From Datnioides undecimradiatus (Eukaryota; Chordata; Actinopteri; Lobotiformes; Datnioididae): a stretch of DNA of 64,000 bases. The stretch covers positions 4,204,173-4,268,172 of the forward strand of contig WARS01000015.1 of the NCBI GenBank assembly GCA_008933995.1, in the 5' to 3' direction. The position numbers and the translations under genes were made by a program. Of this stretch, positions 13,701-25,392 are shown piece after piece (positions within the stretch are counted from its first letter, which is position 1; each line of letters opens with the position of its first letter). Under the pieces are notes generated by a model. It did no database searches, was not told the DNA's origin, and saw only the letters and a list, made by a program, of their open reading frames with translations.

Positions 13701-15733
13701 CCAGATACCACTCCACAGGTTTCCCTCTACACCTCCAGCCACGGAGTCTCCATCACTCTGAAGGCTGAGAGCCAACATGTAGTCCAGGCCTGATGAATCC
13801 TCATCCAGTGTGAGGTCACTATGTGGCCATGCACTACTGCTGCTGCTGCTGTTAGACAGATAATCACTCTGCCCCAGCACTGAGAGTAAAAAAAAAAAAA
13901 AAAAAAAAGATTATTAATCTCTTAATATTGATTCTGACATAACACACATGCCAGTAATGTTTGACTCAAGTTCTGAGCAATTATAAACAAGATGTAAAAC
14001 TAATTTTAAGATACTAGAAAAGAGCTGCAGGTTTAAATGTATCCTGTGATGTTTCTGACCACCAGTAGTGCTGTTAAGCAATGTTGTAGATCTTCATTTT
14101 GGATGTTCAGAAGTGATGTTCTCGCTGCTAGTTGCAAGCTATTCTGCTGATTGACTCACAGATACACACAATGTGTTTAAGTAAGAAACACTGCCTGTAA
14201 AGTTAAGTTTAGATGCAATATACCACAGGGAAACTTTAATCGATCTTACAGGTCTTTAAAAGCTTCAAAAATACGACGAAGCCTGGTGGACACAGATTTA
14301 ATAAGAGGCAGGTCAGTGATGAACTCACAGTGGCTAAACGTATTTCTGGGGGCAGTATTCTTCCAGTCCCCAGATCCTTGAGATTCTCTTGAAGTGTTAT
14401 AAACTCTGGGATCAAACGGACGCAGAAAGGCCTGTTGTTCTGCTGCACTGATGTTGTTATTTTTTGGGCCTCTCTCTTGGGCTCTTAAGAGGTTTCTGAT
14501 GGAGTGGGCTTCAAACCATGGTCCTGGAGACTGTGGGTCCACTGGACTGCGATTCGTCCGGCTGTTGTTCCTCTCTTGGGGGGGTGTAAGGCTTCCACAT
14601 AAGACTGGATGCACAGCTCGTTCCCTCAACATTACATTGCACTTGCAGTGTGAGCAGGGCTCAGTGCGTGTACCGCAATAATCCTCATGTTCTTTGGACT
14701 GACTGTAAACAATCTCCAGTTCACAGTATTGGCAGGGGACCAGCCGCTGAGAACATTCAGAGCTCTGAAAAAGTCAACCGTAAAGAGGCAATTTGAGGAT
14801 TTAACCCAAACAGCTTATATTAGAAATTATAAAGAGGGAAGGAAGACACGCTCCAGAAATACCTGGTGAACATCAATGTGATTCTTCTCAATCTTCAAAC
14901 CACACTTGCATGTAATCTGAAATGAAAGCAAAACTATTTATACATTCTCAATCTGACACTGTTTTGTTTTTAGTTATTTCCTTTGGGGTGAAGATTTGAG
15001 ATCACTGGTGGGTTCAGAAAGTGGTCACTCAGACATGATTTTTCACTTACAACTTACAAGCAGTTGCAGTTACTTATATTGACAATACATGTATTTCATG
15101 TGAAAACAAGTGACTTGTTCATTTAGCAAAAAAAAGTATAATTAGGGGTCCCAGTGTGGTGAGCTAATTTAAGGCAGAAGCAAAATGTTAATAACATATG
15201 AGAGATCCTTTCACTGAGTCTAGTTTTCCCAGCTTTCCTAAAATGCTCTGGTATCACCATTATAATATGGCCACTTCCAAGACAAAACAACAGAGACAAA
15301 CAAAAATGTTACCTCTTTCTACTCAATTCACTGTTGCCTGCTTACTGGCTTTGGAAAAAAACAGGTAGTGTTTGCAAATACTGATTGGATATTCTAAATA
15401 GCACATATTTTCCACTATTTTGGTATTAGAAGAATCACTAATCTATTGTGGCATTGCTGTTCAGACTTTACCTGTGTGTGCTCCTGTTGTTTGTGCTCCT
15501 GCAGATCTGACCGAGGCACTGGCTCCTGGCACACATCACACAGTGCGATGTTTCTTCGGCAGTGGATCTCATGTGTGGTAAAATTAGCCTCTGGGATGTC
15601 ATGTTTGCTTAAAAGGTAAAAAAAAATATATATGTATGAAAACTTGCTTTCACCTCTATGCTGAAATGACTGATCAGTAATCAGTACTGCATACTTACCA
15701 GTTGCCACAGAACTGTGTATTTTCATCTGCCAT
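10719..15733 (-). CDS. trafd1: TRAF-type zinc finger domain-containing protein 1
   Basis: Encodes the TRAFD1/FLN29 orthologue, a cytoplasmic negative-feedback regulator of TLR and RIG-I-like signalling in mammals. Exons in order: 15699-15733, 15472-15607, 14863-14916, 14329-14764, 13571-13879, 13427-13491, 12214-12474, 11719-11857, 11259-11457, 11095-11138, 10719-10757. The N-terminus carries the Cys/His-rich TRAF-type fingers (CGNC, HEIHC, CDVC, ITCKCG, VPCQYC, HEDYCG, CSHC). Two later fingers read [13 protein letters not shown] and IPCEFCG, followed by HHQDKCD. The lysine/glutamate C-terminus ([16 protein letters not shown]) aligns in style with the vertebrate end. Predicted length is about 571 residues, against 582 in human. 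The start ATG at 15731-15733 gives [12 protein letters not shown], matching the family N-terminus. All junctions keep phase except 11259 to 11138, where the sum is one base too long. That may be an assembly error, a non-consensus donor, or a real frame break. Confidence 0.93.
13888..13908. repeat. 21-base poly-A (poly-T on TRAFD1 sense strand)
   Basis: On the minus strand this T run sits directly before ACTCTCAG and the TRAFD1 exon beginning at 13879, so it is the polypyrimidine tract of that acceptor. Length variation here could affect splicing. Confidence 0.75.
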
Positions 15734-16560
15734 GACTTCAACCCAAGCCTGTAGAGCCTGTAGAGAACAGAGTTTTTTAGTTTTTTTAGTAATTAGTGAC
15801 AGAGACCAGCTTGGCTTATGCTTGCGATTTCTCTAATCTTTACTAATTTAGTTTATATCAAGTAAAAACATATCGCTTGCACTTGTGGAAAAGACTTTGC
15901 AATTAATTAGATCAACAAGTGGTCTATGTTTTTTGCCGCCGGTGTCTGATTACTAAACTAACACTAGAATCGGTTTATTCATTTAATTTAAAAATATCCC
16001 TATTAATAATCAGGGCTAGTATACAGAGTACAGGTGGATACCACAGTCATTAGCAAATGAAAGTGGTTGACAGCTCTTTCGGTTTGCTCACCCAGTGTTT
16101 CCAGGCAGGTCGCTAACGTTAGCTGACAACGGTGGCCTGGATTAAGAAGGAGGTTCCCCGCTGACCTCAATCAACTAGCATCTTTAACCACCTCGAAAAA
16201 GTTGGACAACGTTTGCCGTGTTGCCTGTAGCTAGCCGCGTATCCTAGCATTAAATACACTGCTAGCAACGACCACGTAGCGTTAATCTAGCTAACTAACT
16301 TTATGTGCTCTTTACGGAGAAGCCACGAAACTAATGTAACGTCCAGTTTTGGGCTCCTGCCGCCCGGTCCAAGCACACACGGACAACCGTTGTGATTTTA
16401 CCATTTGTTAATTAATTACCAGCAAAGAGAAACTCAGACGACAGCTAACTAACGTTACTAGCCTGTAAAAAAACAGTCCGCTGTTTCCTCCTTGCGCAGA
16501 CGATCATATAATTGCATCCCTCTGTTTTGCCTGTCAGGCTGCCTAAGTACGTATTCATTA
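15734..16560 (-). promoter_or_regulatory. TRAFD1 5' UTR and upstream region
   Basis: An acceptor (ttctctacag) ends about 24 bases upstream of the TRAFD1 ATG, so the first exon is non-coding and lies further right. A plausible donor (ACTGG|gtgagc) occurs at about 16088-16093 on the minus strand. The region around 16080-16500 has more CpG than its surroundings and repeated CTAACGTTAG-like words. The start site itself is not visible. Confidence 0.45.
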
Positions 16561-19500
16561 CTTATTTTTAAGACAGACTAAAATCGGACCAAACCACATC
16601 ATACCAGTTTATTCATATTTTAAAGGCATTAAATATAATATCGATCTGTATTTGTAAGGGCTGGACGTATTATTCAGTTTAAGGGTTACAGCCTTAAAGC
16701 GTGCTGCAAGTTCATACTCAGGGCTAAATGTCCAGTGTGCTCCAAGCTCGAAGTTGATTGGTTGAGTAAACACTGTGTGCTTGAAAAAACGTCTCGGGTG
16801 ATGCAACTCCTTTTAACTTCAGCCCAAAATCTGATATTAGCAACAAAAATTTTCTAATAAAATTGTGATAAGTCTAACTTGTGCATCATAGATTGCATGC
16901 GATTAGGGCAGCGCTCGGGTCTGGCTCTTTAACTTTGCATTGTAACTTCCCGTCTGCACCGGAAATGTCTGCACCCGTGGTTGATATTTGTGATTGGCCT
17001 GCGTCTGCATTTCAGCAAATATTTGGAGTAGTTTGTGAAACCGACACACGGTCTGAAGGAGTCTTCAGAGCAGAAGGAAAATGATATCTTTTATCTTATC
17101 TTTTAAAACAGTTTGACAATCATGGAGCAATATCTTAGATAGCGGTGCTAATTAGATTAGATCTTGTGCATCTGGGATCAACGGGTTGTTACCAATAATA
17201 ACACTTTTATTACGACTACTACTATAACTAATAATAATAATATTGATAATCTTTGTTAACATTCAAAACAGGTTGCTTCTGCGAGTAAAATGAAAAATAT
17301 AATTTGGAAAATAACAGATCAACAGGTGCAGTGATCTTTTGTGGCAACTGCAAATAATGGAAGTTAAATAATTTTAAGTATTAATACTTGCACTAGTAGT
17401 AGAACTAGTTGAACTAGCTAGAACTGTGTTAGTACTGATCTAATTCAGCCAATTTCAGAATCTCGTTTTTCATCGAATCACATTAAGGTTTGCATCAATC
17501 TGCACCCATGTTCATTCAACATATATTACAAACTATAAACATATGAAATATGTATTCAAACTATAGAAAAATATATGGTTGCAAATATATTGCTTGGGAA
17601 AAAAAACTTGAGTAATGTCAGAATAAATATTTCATTGTTTCGCTCTACCGAGACTTATAGACAAAATGAACATCAACACAGTGTTGTCCTTTCGGTGTTT
17701 ATTGAGTTTTTGATCTACCAATACTGTCATATCAGACATTTTCATCTTTGTAAGGCACAGTTTTGTTCAGATAAAACACTGATCATATTTACAGCAAATG
17801 TTTGGACGCAGCATACATATATCCTCCTCCCAGTCACAATGGCCACCCAATGATTGGACCTTCGTAAATATATAAAAACTTTTAATTCAATTCAAAGCCC
17901 TTCTTTCTTACTTTAAAAGGTAAAGTCAACAGTTTCTTTAACAATGTAATATGAAATGTAACTCTATGCCAAAAGGTAAAAAAAACACTAAACTGTGAAA
18001 AAAGCAATACATTTAAAAATATGTGACAAAATTGAAAGAAAAAACTTATGATATATTCAAATAAAATCTTTAAAATAACTCAATCTTGCAAAATATACTG
18101 ATATGCCTATAGACGATTAAGTTAATGGTTGCTGGCTGGATTTATTTCCAATCAACTTGGGGGCCTAAATGTGGATAAATCATGTTAAGAAAATTAAATC
18201 GTTCCTTTCACATTGTTGAAAGGCTTTCAACTTCTTAAAAATGGGACATTATGAAATGAACATTCCACTGCACCCAGTCACAGGTGGTCGTTTCCTAATG
18301 ATGCAAAGGTTATCTAACAGCTGGTTTTATGATTGTCGGACATAAAATTAGGTCCAAACTATAGAAGGGTATGGTAAGATTCCCTTGTTCAAAGTTTAAC
18401 AAATATAAACATTAATCAAGAAGAGTAGCTGCATTAGTAAATGGATGGCAGTACAAACAGCCCCGCTGTTGTAGCCAGTGTTAAGCACAAAATGACCACG
18501 ATACATGCACCAAGACTAACAAAGACATCTCTGGAAAAGCTACATATATCTTCAGGTCATCCATATTGTGCACATGTTCAATAGCTATTACACTATTGTC
18601 CAATCTAAAGGGGAAATATTTAGTTTAAAAAAAACAAAGTACCAGCACTGAAAGATCAGATATGCAGGGCTCCACAATTAATCTGCACCACAGAAATGAA
18701 CTAAAATGACAGTAAAACTAAAAATTCACATTGAACTATTTTTGCTGCTGCTGACAGAATTTATACTATACAACTCCTTTACTGGATCATATTTATAAGA
18801 GCTCAAAGTAGTAATCAATTATAACTATCAAGCAGATTAAAAGTATAATTGGAAGCACTGTATTCTGCATTTTACTACTTTAATTAAGAAAATAGCCGAA
18901 GAATGTGCAAAACTCAATATTGTGTGACCAAATTGAAATAGCTCAAATTAGTTCTACTGGATGGTGTGTTGTTTTTCAATAGGGCAAGAACAAAGGCATC
19001 TCACAACTTCCTATCGCTGCATGTTTTCACATCTAACTGTGTCAAAGATCATGTCAATATGAAGCACATGTGGGATATCAGATACACAACCAGCTGGTGT
19101 CAGAAAGCTATATACTACAGGTGCAAACTTCAGCCAAGACCGGATTTATGTCACTGCTTTTCTGGCCAACTATCTTGTTATTCTCCACTGTACATTGATG
19201 ACAAAAAAGGCTAATATTGTGAAATTTGGTCAGTCACTGTAATTACAAGAGCTAAAAGAGAAAACAAAAAGAAAAAAAAATCCTAATTATAACTAAAAAA
19301 TGTTCAGACAATTAAAACACTACATGCCAGCATCTGAAGGAAAAAAAGCTGGTTGTCACTTTAACTTCCAAATGTCCTTGGTCCAACAGAAAATTCAGTA
19401 GGCTTCTCTAACAGAGTCATTATCCACAGTCCTTTGAAAAAAATACTCTTACTACCCTACATTATTTCATCTAGTGGCAAAACGGGGGGAAAAAGGCTCA

Positions 19501-19687
19501 AAGACAGCATAAAAAGTCAACAGAAGGAATAAAAAAGGTAAAAGTACAGTACAAACATTCATGAAATGAAAAGAAGAAGGCACAGATTGGGTTGGGAGTT
19601 GGGACTAGAGGTCAGAGAGGTAGCAGAGGTCACAGAGAAGAGGGACAAAGAAGAAGAAACCATTAAAAACAAAAGATGTGTGAAAGT
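16561..19687. other. Intergenic DNA and MOB1A 3' UTR
   Basis: There is no recognisable coding sequence here. Bases up to 19687 are MOB1A 3' UTR on the minus strand. Candidate minus-strand AATAAA signals are TTTATT at 18141-18146 and 17698-17703, which would give a 3' UTR of about 1.5-2 kb; which one is used is not decidable here. The left part is intergenic and upstream of TRAFD1. Confidence 0.5.
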
Positions 19688-22600
19688 CTATCTGTCCTTG
19701 GATCCAAGCTTCTCGATCAAGTCCTGCAGGGGAGCAAGCTCTCGTCTGTCGATCAAGTTGAACTCCTAGAGAAAAAGATGCATGTTGACTGTGTTCAAAC
19801 ATGCCAGGACTGGACATGTGAAACTTCAGTGCTTACATAACAACTGGCATAGACGAAACAAGGCATTGCAGGGTTTTATGTACAGTCTAAGAAACAAAGG
19901 AGGTTATTTACTGCAACATCTCATCAACATTTGTTTTTTTCTTCTTGTTCCTCGCTCAGAGAGGGAGTGGATTTACATACCAGTATTAGAATAATGATAA
20001 ACCACTGAAAGTAGCTTGTAGCCTATTTAGAGTCGCGTCTTTTGCTCTGAAACTGAACATCAAGCCGTCAAGGAGCAGCATTTAAAGCTTCATTCTTTGT
20101 CCTAATGTAACTAGTTTAAGCACAATATGCACATCATAAATAAAGTTGCTGTTGTCTTGTTGATGCATTTACCAGTATGGCAGCTTTGAGCCAGAAAGAA
20201 AATGTTACAGAAATGTTAGTAGTTCCTCAGCAGGTACGCTGTCAGAGCAACTTTTACATAAAAATGACTTCTGAATTCCTTCTGAAGCATATATGGATTA
20301 TGTGATGTCTGAATGTGCATTTTAGACAAACAAGTGTTTAGACCCTATAGTGTGGCAGAGCAATCTCACCTGAACAAAGAAAATGAAGTGCTTGAAAGAG
20401 GTGTTGAGGTGGGCCTCCTCCTGCAACTGCATCACAGAGTCAAAATGTTGGTGGTAGATGTGAGCGTAAACCCTGAACAGACGCTTCAGGATGGTTTTGG
20501 CCACAGACATGAAGTTCTTTGGAAAGGGAACTCCTGTGGGACAGAAGTTGATGGAAAATGCTGATGTCAAGAAGAGAAGAAAAAATGTGCCTTTTCAGCC
20601 TCCACGAAGCCTTGTAACCAATATTTTAAAGTCACTCTCAGTCTGAGATCTCTGACCTACAGAATGCTGTCATCTTCACTTGTATTGGGGGGGGGGGTTT
20701 CTTGATTCAGTCTGCTCTTCAGCATGAGACACATTATCAGTTGGACTGAATTCAGGTGACTGACTTGGACAGTCTATAACCTCCCACTGTTTTTGCCCTT
20801 GGCTACATTGTCTGTATGTTTTAGATCATTGTCCTGCTACATTTGAAATCAGAGAAATGTGTATGCAAGGCCTGTCAGTGCCACACTGTTCAGGTTGTGA
20901 ACCTTGTCTGAAATCAGCTCATTAATCCCATAATCTACTTCTCATTCCAATTCCAAAACAATGAAAATGATATCACTATCTTAATACCCTCTGACTGCTC
21001 TGTCAGAACCAACAGGTCTGTTGCATTGTCTTGGTAATTAAAAGCCAAATGGGGCTTTTACAGAAATACAGAGGAAAATACGTATGTTCATATGTGTCAA
21101 GTGACTAACCAATAATAGACAAGATTGTTAAAAAAAGACAAACAATTTAGAATATATATATTCCCAAAGGTTAAACAATGAATTGATTAAAACTCACCAA
21201 TCTTGGAAGGAAAAAGTGTCTCATCATCCAGCTGATCCTGCACCCAGGTCATCAGGTAGTCAATGTACTTGGGTGCAGAGCATTTGATCGGCTTTTTAAT
21301 ATTGGTGCCATCAGCCCAGTGATACTCATATCTACAGAGAAATAACTAAATGAATAGGGCTCTCATATTAATGACTTGATTCAATACTAAAATATGAGAC
21401 ATGAACATGCATGCTCTGCAAACAGCTCGTTCTGCCTTTCACTCAGGACATGAAAACATAATTTGCTAGTAGATAAGATAAAAAAAAGAGCACGGGGGAA
21501 ACACAAAAGTATCTACAGTCATATTGTTGACGGCGGCTATGTCAACAGGAAGTAGACCCCAGTCTCTTCCTCATGATTACAGACTGAACAGAGACAGTCT
21601 TGGCAGGAGAGAGGATAGAGGAAGTGCCAAATCGAGATTCTAACTAAACAGCTTCTACAAGGGCCGCATGCAAAGTTTAATTCCTGTTTCCCAAATGTGA
21701 CATTCAGATGATGTATTTCTACTTCATTAACTGTCTCAGCCATTCAGACTCTGAATATAGTCAGGTTCTGTTTTGCATGTGACACATCATTTCCCCAATT
21801 CTGGACAAAATAATGTGTCATCAGTGTCATCACATCATGAAGGTGATTTTTACTTAGATGTGGTGTCATAAAAACTATATGTTCACAAAGCTTTGAGTGA
21901 GTTCTTAGTGTGCATTTTGGTTCAGTCTGAATTATCTACCAAGACTTATTTATACTTTCTGACATCACTTGGTCTGAGTACATAATTGTCTCTGTTGGCT
22001 CATAATTAAAAATGAACTCAGCTGAACTCACTGTGCTGGCGAGCCTGTCATTATTGATTCTGTTAGCCATGTTTTGTAATGTCCTTTTAAAGCACCAGAG
22101 ATTTGTGTGACACATCTTATGTCTCTGCAAATTCATGTGAAGTTCCTTGTTTCCTACAATTACGTAAACGCACACATCAGCCTAAATATTTCCCCTCTTT
22201 CAGCTGAACCAGCTAAATGACATTTAGCTCATTTCTGAGCTGTTCACTGCATTACAATATGGGAATTTTAGATAAGATTATTTGTTGAATCTAAAATTAC
22301 TAAACACAGACACGTTTTGTAAGCAATAATGTAAAATATACACGTTTGAAACTTTTCTATGTCACGGTACGAACAGCGGTGTAGACCACGGACTGTCCAA
22401 TCACTGTAAACTGTGGGCTGCATGCATGAGAAGGACACTATTGGTTCATACCTTGGTCCAGCAGACATCACTGAGCAGCTGGTTTCAGTGCAGAACTCAG
22501 TAATAGTACCATACAGCATGTTGATCTGGTTGAAAAAATCCACCGCTGAAAGGAAGGGTTAATTATAACAACTCTTATCAAGAAATGTGCACGTGTAACA

Positions 22601-23840
22601 ATAATAATCTAAATAGTGTCGCTTTTGTAATAAATATGTTTGTTTTATCTGGTCTTTTTACATCTTGGACGTGATACATGATGTGTATTATGAAAAAAAC
22701 AGCACATGCTTTGTAAACAATCTTAATTCTGTGACCAATAATTTTCCAGTTCGGTCAGGTGTTTGTTTGGCCCAAGTTCTCCATTTTTTACCACTTGGTG
22801 ATGTAAATGTTACCCCACTCTACAAGGACTAATTATGTTTGGGATTTTCAAACTTTTGATTTTTGTGTGTGGTTTCTATAAATAGGTACATTGCATTCAT
22901 CCACTCACTGTTGACAGCAATCCACTCATTCAGGTCCTCTCCTTCAGGCAGCATCACAGCCTGCCTCAGGTTTCCACTGCCCAGGGTTGCCTCAGCATGT
23001 TTCAGCAGCTCATACTGGTGGGAGCCCTCTGGGATGTTCTTCTTCGGCTTAAAGGTCTTGGATGAGCGACTGCCACTGCAAAGAAACAAGCATCCCTCTG
23101 TAGCAGGACGGTGACTTATGAAGGTATCCACGTGCGGAGATGTTTGCTGTCTGATTTGTGCAATAAGAAGCCGCAGGGAGGCATTACAATAAATATTTAT
23201 GAAGTTAATGCTGAAACGATACTCGTGATGTGTAATCGCTGCCACATTTGTCATGCCAACTTGTTTAGGCTCGTTGTCAGCTGCGTGACCGTATAATCTG
23301 TGTCATGTAAATAAAGTTATGGTGATTACCCACCCGGTGCAACCAGACAGGAAATGTGACAGTATCGGAGCGTCACTGTAAACAACGCAGCAGTTAATTA
23401 CATTGTTCGACGATTAAGCAACCTCCCAACGAGGTTGAGAGGGAAAAAGGTGTGGGGGATGACTAATGCTAACATGTCTGATCTAGACTTAATTGAAAAC
23501 TTATTATATAAGTTTAGTTGGCTAACCGCCCGTGAACCAGCTTTAATCACCAGGCTAGCCACGTTGGGACCTAACTAGTTTAAAAAGTTATAGTTGGCGA
23601 GTGCTGTGAAGACAAAAATAAAGACAGCTTACAAGTAATGTTATGAATGTCAACAATGGGTAATATCAAGTAGTTAAAGTTTGAGTTAAACTTGTTACAG
23701 CGCAGTTAGCGGACTAACGGTGTCTTATTTTCAGTTACTTCCCTTGATGCAACTTCGAAGAAGTGGCTAACGTTAAACCGCAGGCTCCGTCTGCAAACTT
23801 AGCGAGCGGCTGCTAACTTTACTTACAACAGGAAGCTCAT
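19688..23840 (-). CDS. mob1a: MOB kinase activator 1A
   Basis: Complete 216-residue protein, the exact family length. Exons: 23827-23840, 22909-23075, 22452-22545, 21198-21331, 20370-20533, 19688-19765; every junction keeps phase. MOB1 is the Hippo-pathway scaffold that binds MST1/2 and activates LATS and NDR kinases. Visible hallmarks are the MST target threonines T12 (SSKTFKP) and T35 (AEATLG), the zinc-binding cysteines C79 and C84 in EFCTETSC, the paired histidines in YAHIYHQHF, and the conserved [10 protein letters not shown] near the end. MOB1A is chosen over MOB1B because of GPRYEYHW, HFDSVMQ and the ending LGSKDR; MOB1B has K, P/I and T at those places in mammals. It is divergently arranged with MTHFD2, as these genes are close neighbours in other vertebrates. 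Residue 6 is Gly, where mammals have Ser. Confidence 0.97.
20701..20860 (-). mobile_element. Tc1/mariner-like transposase relic in a MOB1A intron
   Basis: On the minus strand the sequence encodes QDNDLKHT, then about 10 residues later, after a frameshift, [11 protein letters not shown]. These correspond to the DDE-region signatures of fish Tc1-like transposases (QxDNDPKHT and DWPSQSPDLNPIE). Only this small piece of the catalytic domain is recognisable, and stops and a frameshift make it dead. I cannot define terminal repeats. It lies in the intron between MOB1A exons 20370-20533 and 21198-21331. Confidence 0.7.
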
Positions 23841-24476
23841 CTTGGCGAAACAGTCGTCGGAGAGCGTCGGTTACAACTCCTAACCCTGGTTTAGTAAACT
23901 GAAATTGGTTTTACAACTGAACTTTAGGGGCCACTTGTCTGTTGTGCCTGCTAACAGTAACGTCCAGGCTAACATGAACTGCACCCAGTGGCTCTTCCTC
24001 TATCGGCTCTGTGCCCGGCAGGAAGACTGTCGCCCCCTGCAGGCTGCATACAGCTGCGATCATTCAGCTTATGGATATTCAGTCAAATTGACTTTCTGTA
24101 CACTTACAGGCTTAAATTGCTTTTTAGAAATCATTTTAGCAGTATAATTAACACAATCTAAGAACATTAATCTACAGAAAAACAAATTTTTGATACTGAA
24201 ACTACATTCTGATGTACATTCAATAATGATCAAAGTGCATCTCACTGCCATTTGGGAACAGTGGGTGGGGTGCAGCATCTACTTTTAAGACTTTAATTTA
24301 ATTATATATTGTGCTCTCATAACACATATAAAACTTGCGGTTGTGTGTAGTGTGGGGTGTGGGCTGCACAAGCAGCGACAGGGTACACACACAATACAGG
24401 CTTGAGGCCCATATAAACAATGAGGGCCGGCGTCCCAAATACACACATTATTGCCCTAACGGGTCAATTCATCCAT

Positions 24477-25080
24477 TGTAGAAAGTAACAAAGTACATTT
24501 ATGCAAATGTTCTACTTAAATACAGTTCTGACAGTGTGTATTTTATTTGACTTTTTCATTTATACTGAATTACCTTCCTTGAGCCATTGCATTTCAGAAG
24601 GAAGTACTGTACTTTATTGGTAGTTAGGCCAACTTTGTATATAAGAATAAAGGAAAATATATTCCAGAGGAAAATATATTCCAAAGTATTGTTATAAAGT
24701 ACAATAAACAACCTCAACCAGCTAAGCAATGCTTCTATGTTAATGTATTATCAATACTAATATAATAATAATAATGAAAGAGTACATAATAATAGTAATG
24801 TAATAATCTGACAGAGCTTTATGCCTAAATATTGAATACTTTTAATACTTGAATTACACTTTGTGACAACGTTTCTATGCTTAATTTGAATTCAAGACTT
24901 AATTAATATTTTTTAATTTATCATTACATTTGCCACAATAAAAATGAGTAAAAATGTGCAGATTCTGAGTATAGACCATACATTTACTCCAGTAAAAATA
25001 CTACTCAGTTACTTTTACTTTACCAAAGTATTTCAGTTTAATTCTTCCAAATACTTTACCAGCACTGGGCTACATTTCAG
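24477..25080. repeat. AT-rich interspersed repeat with inverted ends (probable non-autonomous DNA transposon relic)
   Basis: The left edge reads GAAAGTAACAAAGTACATTT (24481 onward), and the right part contains CTCAGTTACTTTTACTTT near 25005-25022, which is close to its reverse complement, giving imperfect inverted ends. The internal words CTACTTAAATACAG and TACATTTCAGAA are typical of an abundant fish repeat I know as runs of AAGTAC/GTACTT motifs. A short direct duplication, AGGAAAATATATTCCA at 24651 and 24668, lies inside it. Family assignment is from memory of the pattern; no database search was possible. Confidence 0.55.
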
Positions 25081-25246
25081 AAATAAGTATTGCACCGCAG
25101 GACACTGGATTTGTGTGAATAATTGAAAGCAAGATTTAAACTTGTGCTTTTGGAACAGATGTTACACTTCCTTGCTGGTGTGGAGCTTGTCTCATTGGAA
25201 AATTACCGTACTACTCGTGCAGCAGAGGTGTGGCAGCAGATAACAG

Positions 25247-25254
25247 TGACGCAA
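25247..25254 (+). promoter_or_regulatory. C/EBP-ATF composite-like site (TGACGCAA) upstream of MTHFD2
   Basis: TGACGCAA, 139 bases before the MTHFD2 ATG, matches the chimeric C/EBP-CRE class of element bound by ATF4-C/EBP dimers. Mammalian MTHFD2 is an established ATF4 target in the integrated stress response. A palindromic GACGTC also occurs at 25315-25320. Function here is inferred from motif and position only. Confidence 0.4.
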
Positions 25255-25392
25255 GCACTGCACGTAAAAGGGGAAGGGCCTTAAGGCCTCTGTTCCCCAG
25301 CATCTTCCTTCACAGACGTCGCTCTGTCAGCCCGGGTGGTTGTGTGTTTCGTAATCGGCCGTAGTTGTCTCTTCTCCTCTCAGCCGGTCAGA

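Larger units (their letters stand above)
23841..25392. promoter_or_regulatory. Divergent MOB1A / MTHFD2 intergenic region
   Basis: The MOB1A start codon (minus, 23840) and the MTHFD2 start codon (plus, 25393) face away from each other across 1.55 kb. The edges should hold the 5' UTRs and core promoters. The centre (about 24477-25080) is an AT-rich repeat relic, so the two promoters are separated by an insertion rather than sharing a compact core. CpGs concentrate at both ends. Confidence 0.6.

Noticed and set aside
16881-17084. A short plus-strand frame upstream of TRAFD1
   Set aside because: No homology, no splice signals, and it lies in ordinary intergenic DNA.
22829-23254. A 141-codon minus-strand open frame
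   Set aside because: It contains MOB1A exon 22909-23075 but runs through intron on both sides; only the exon part is coding.
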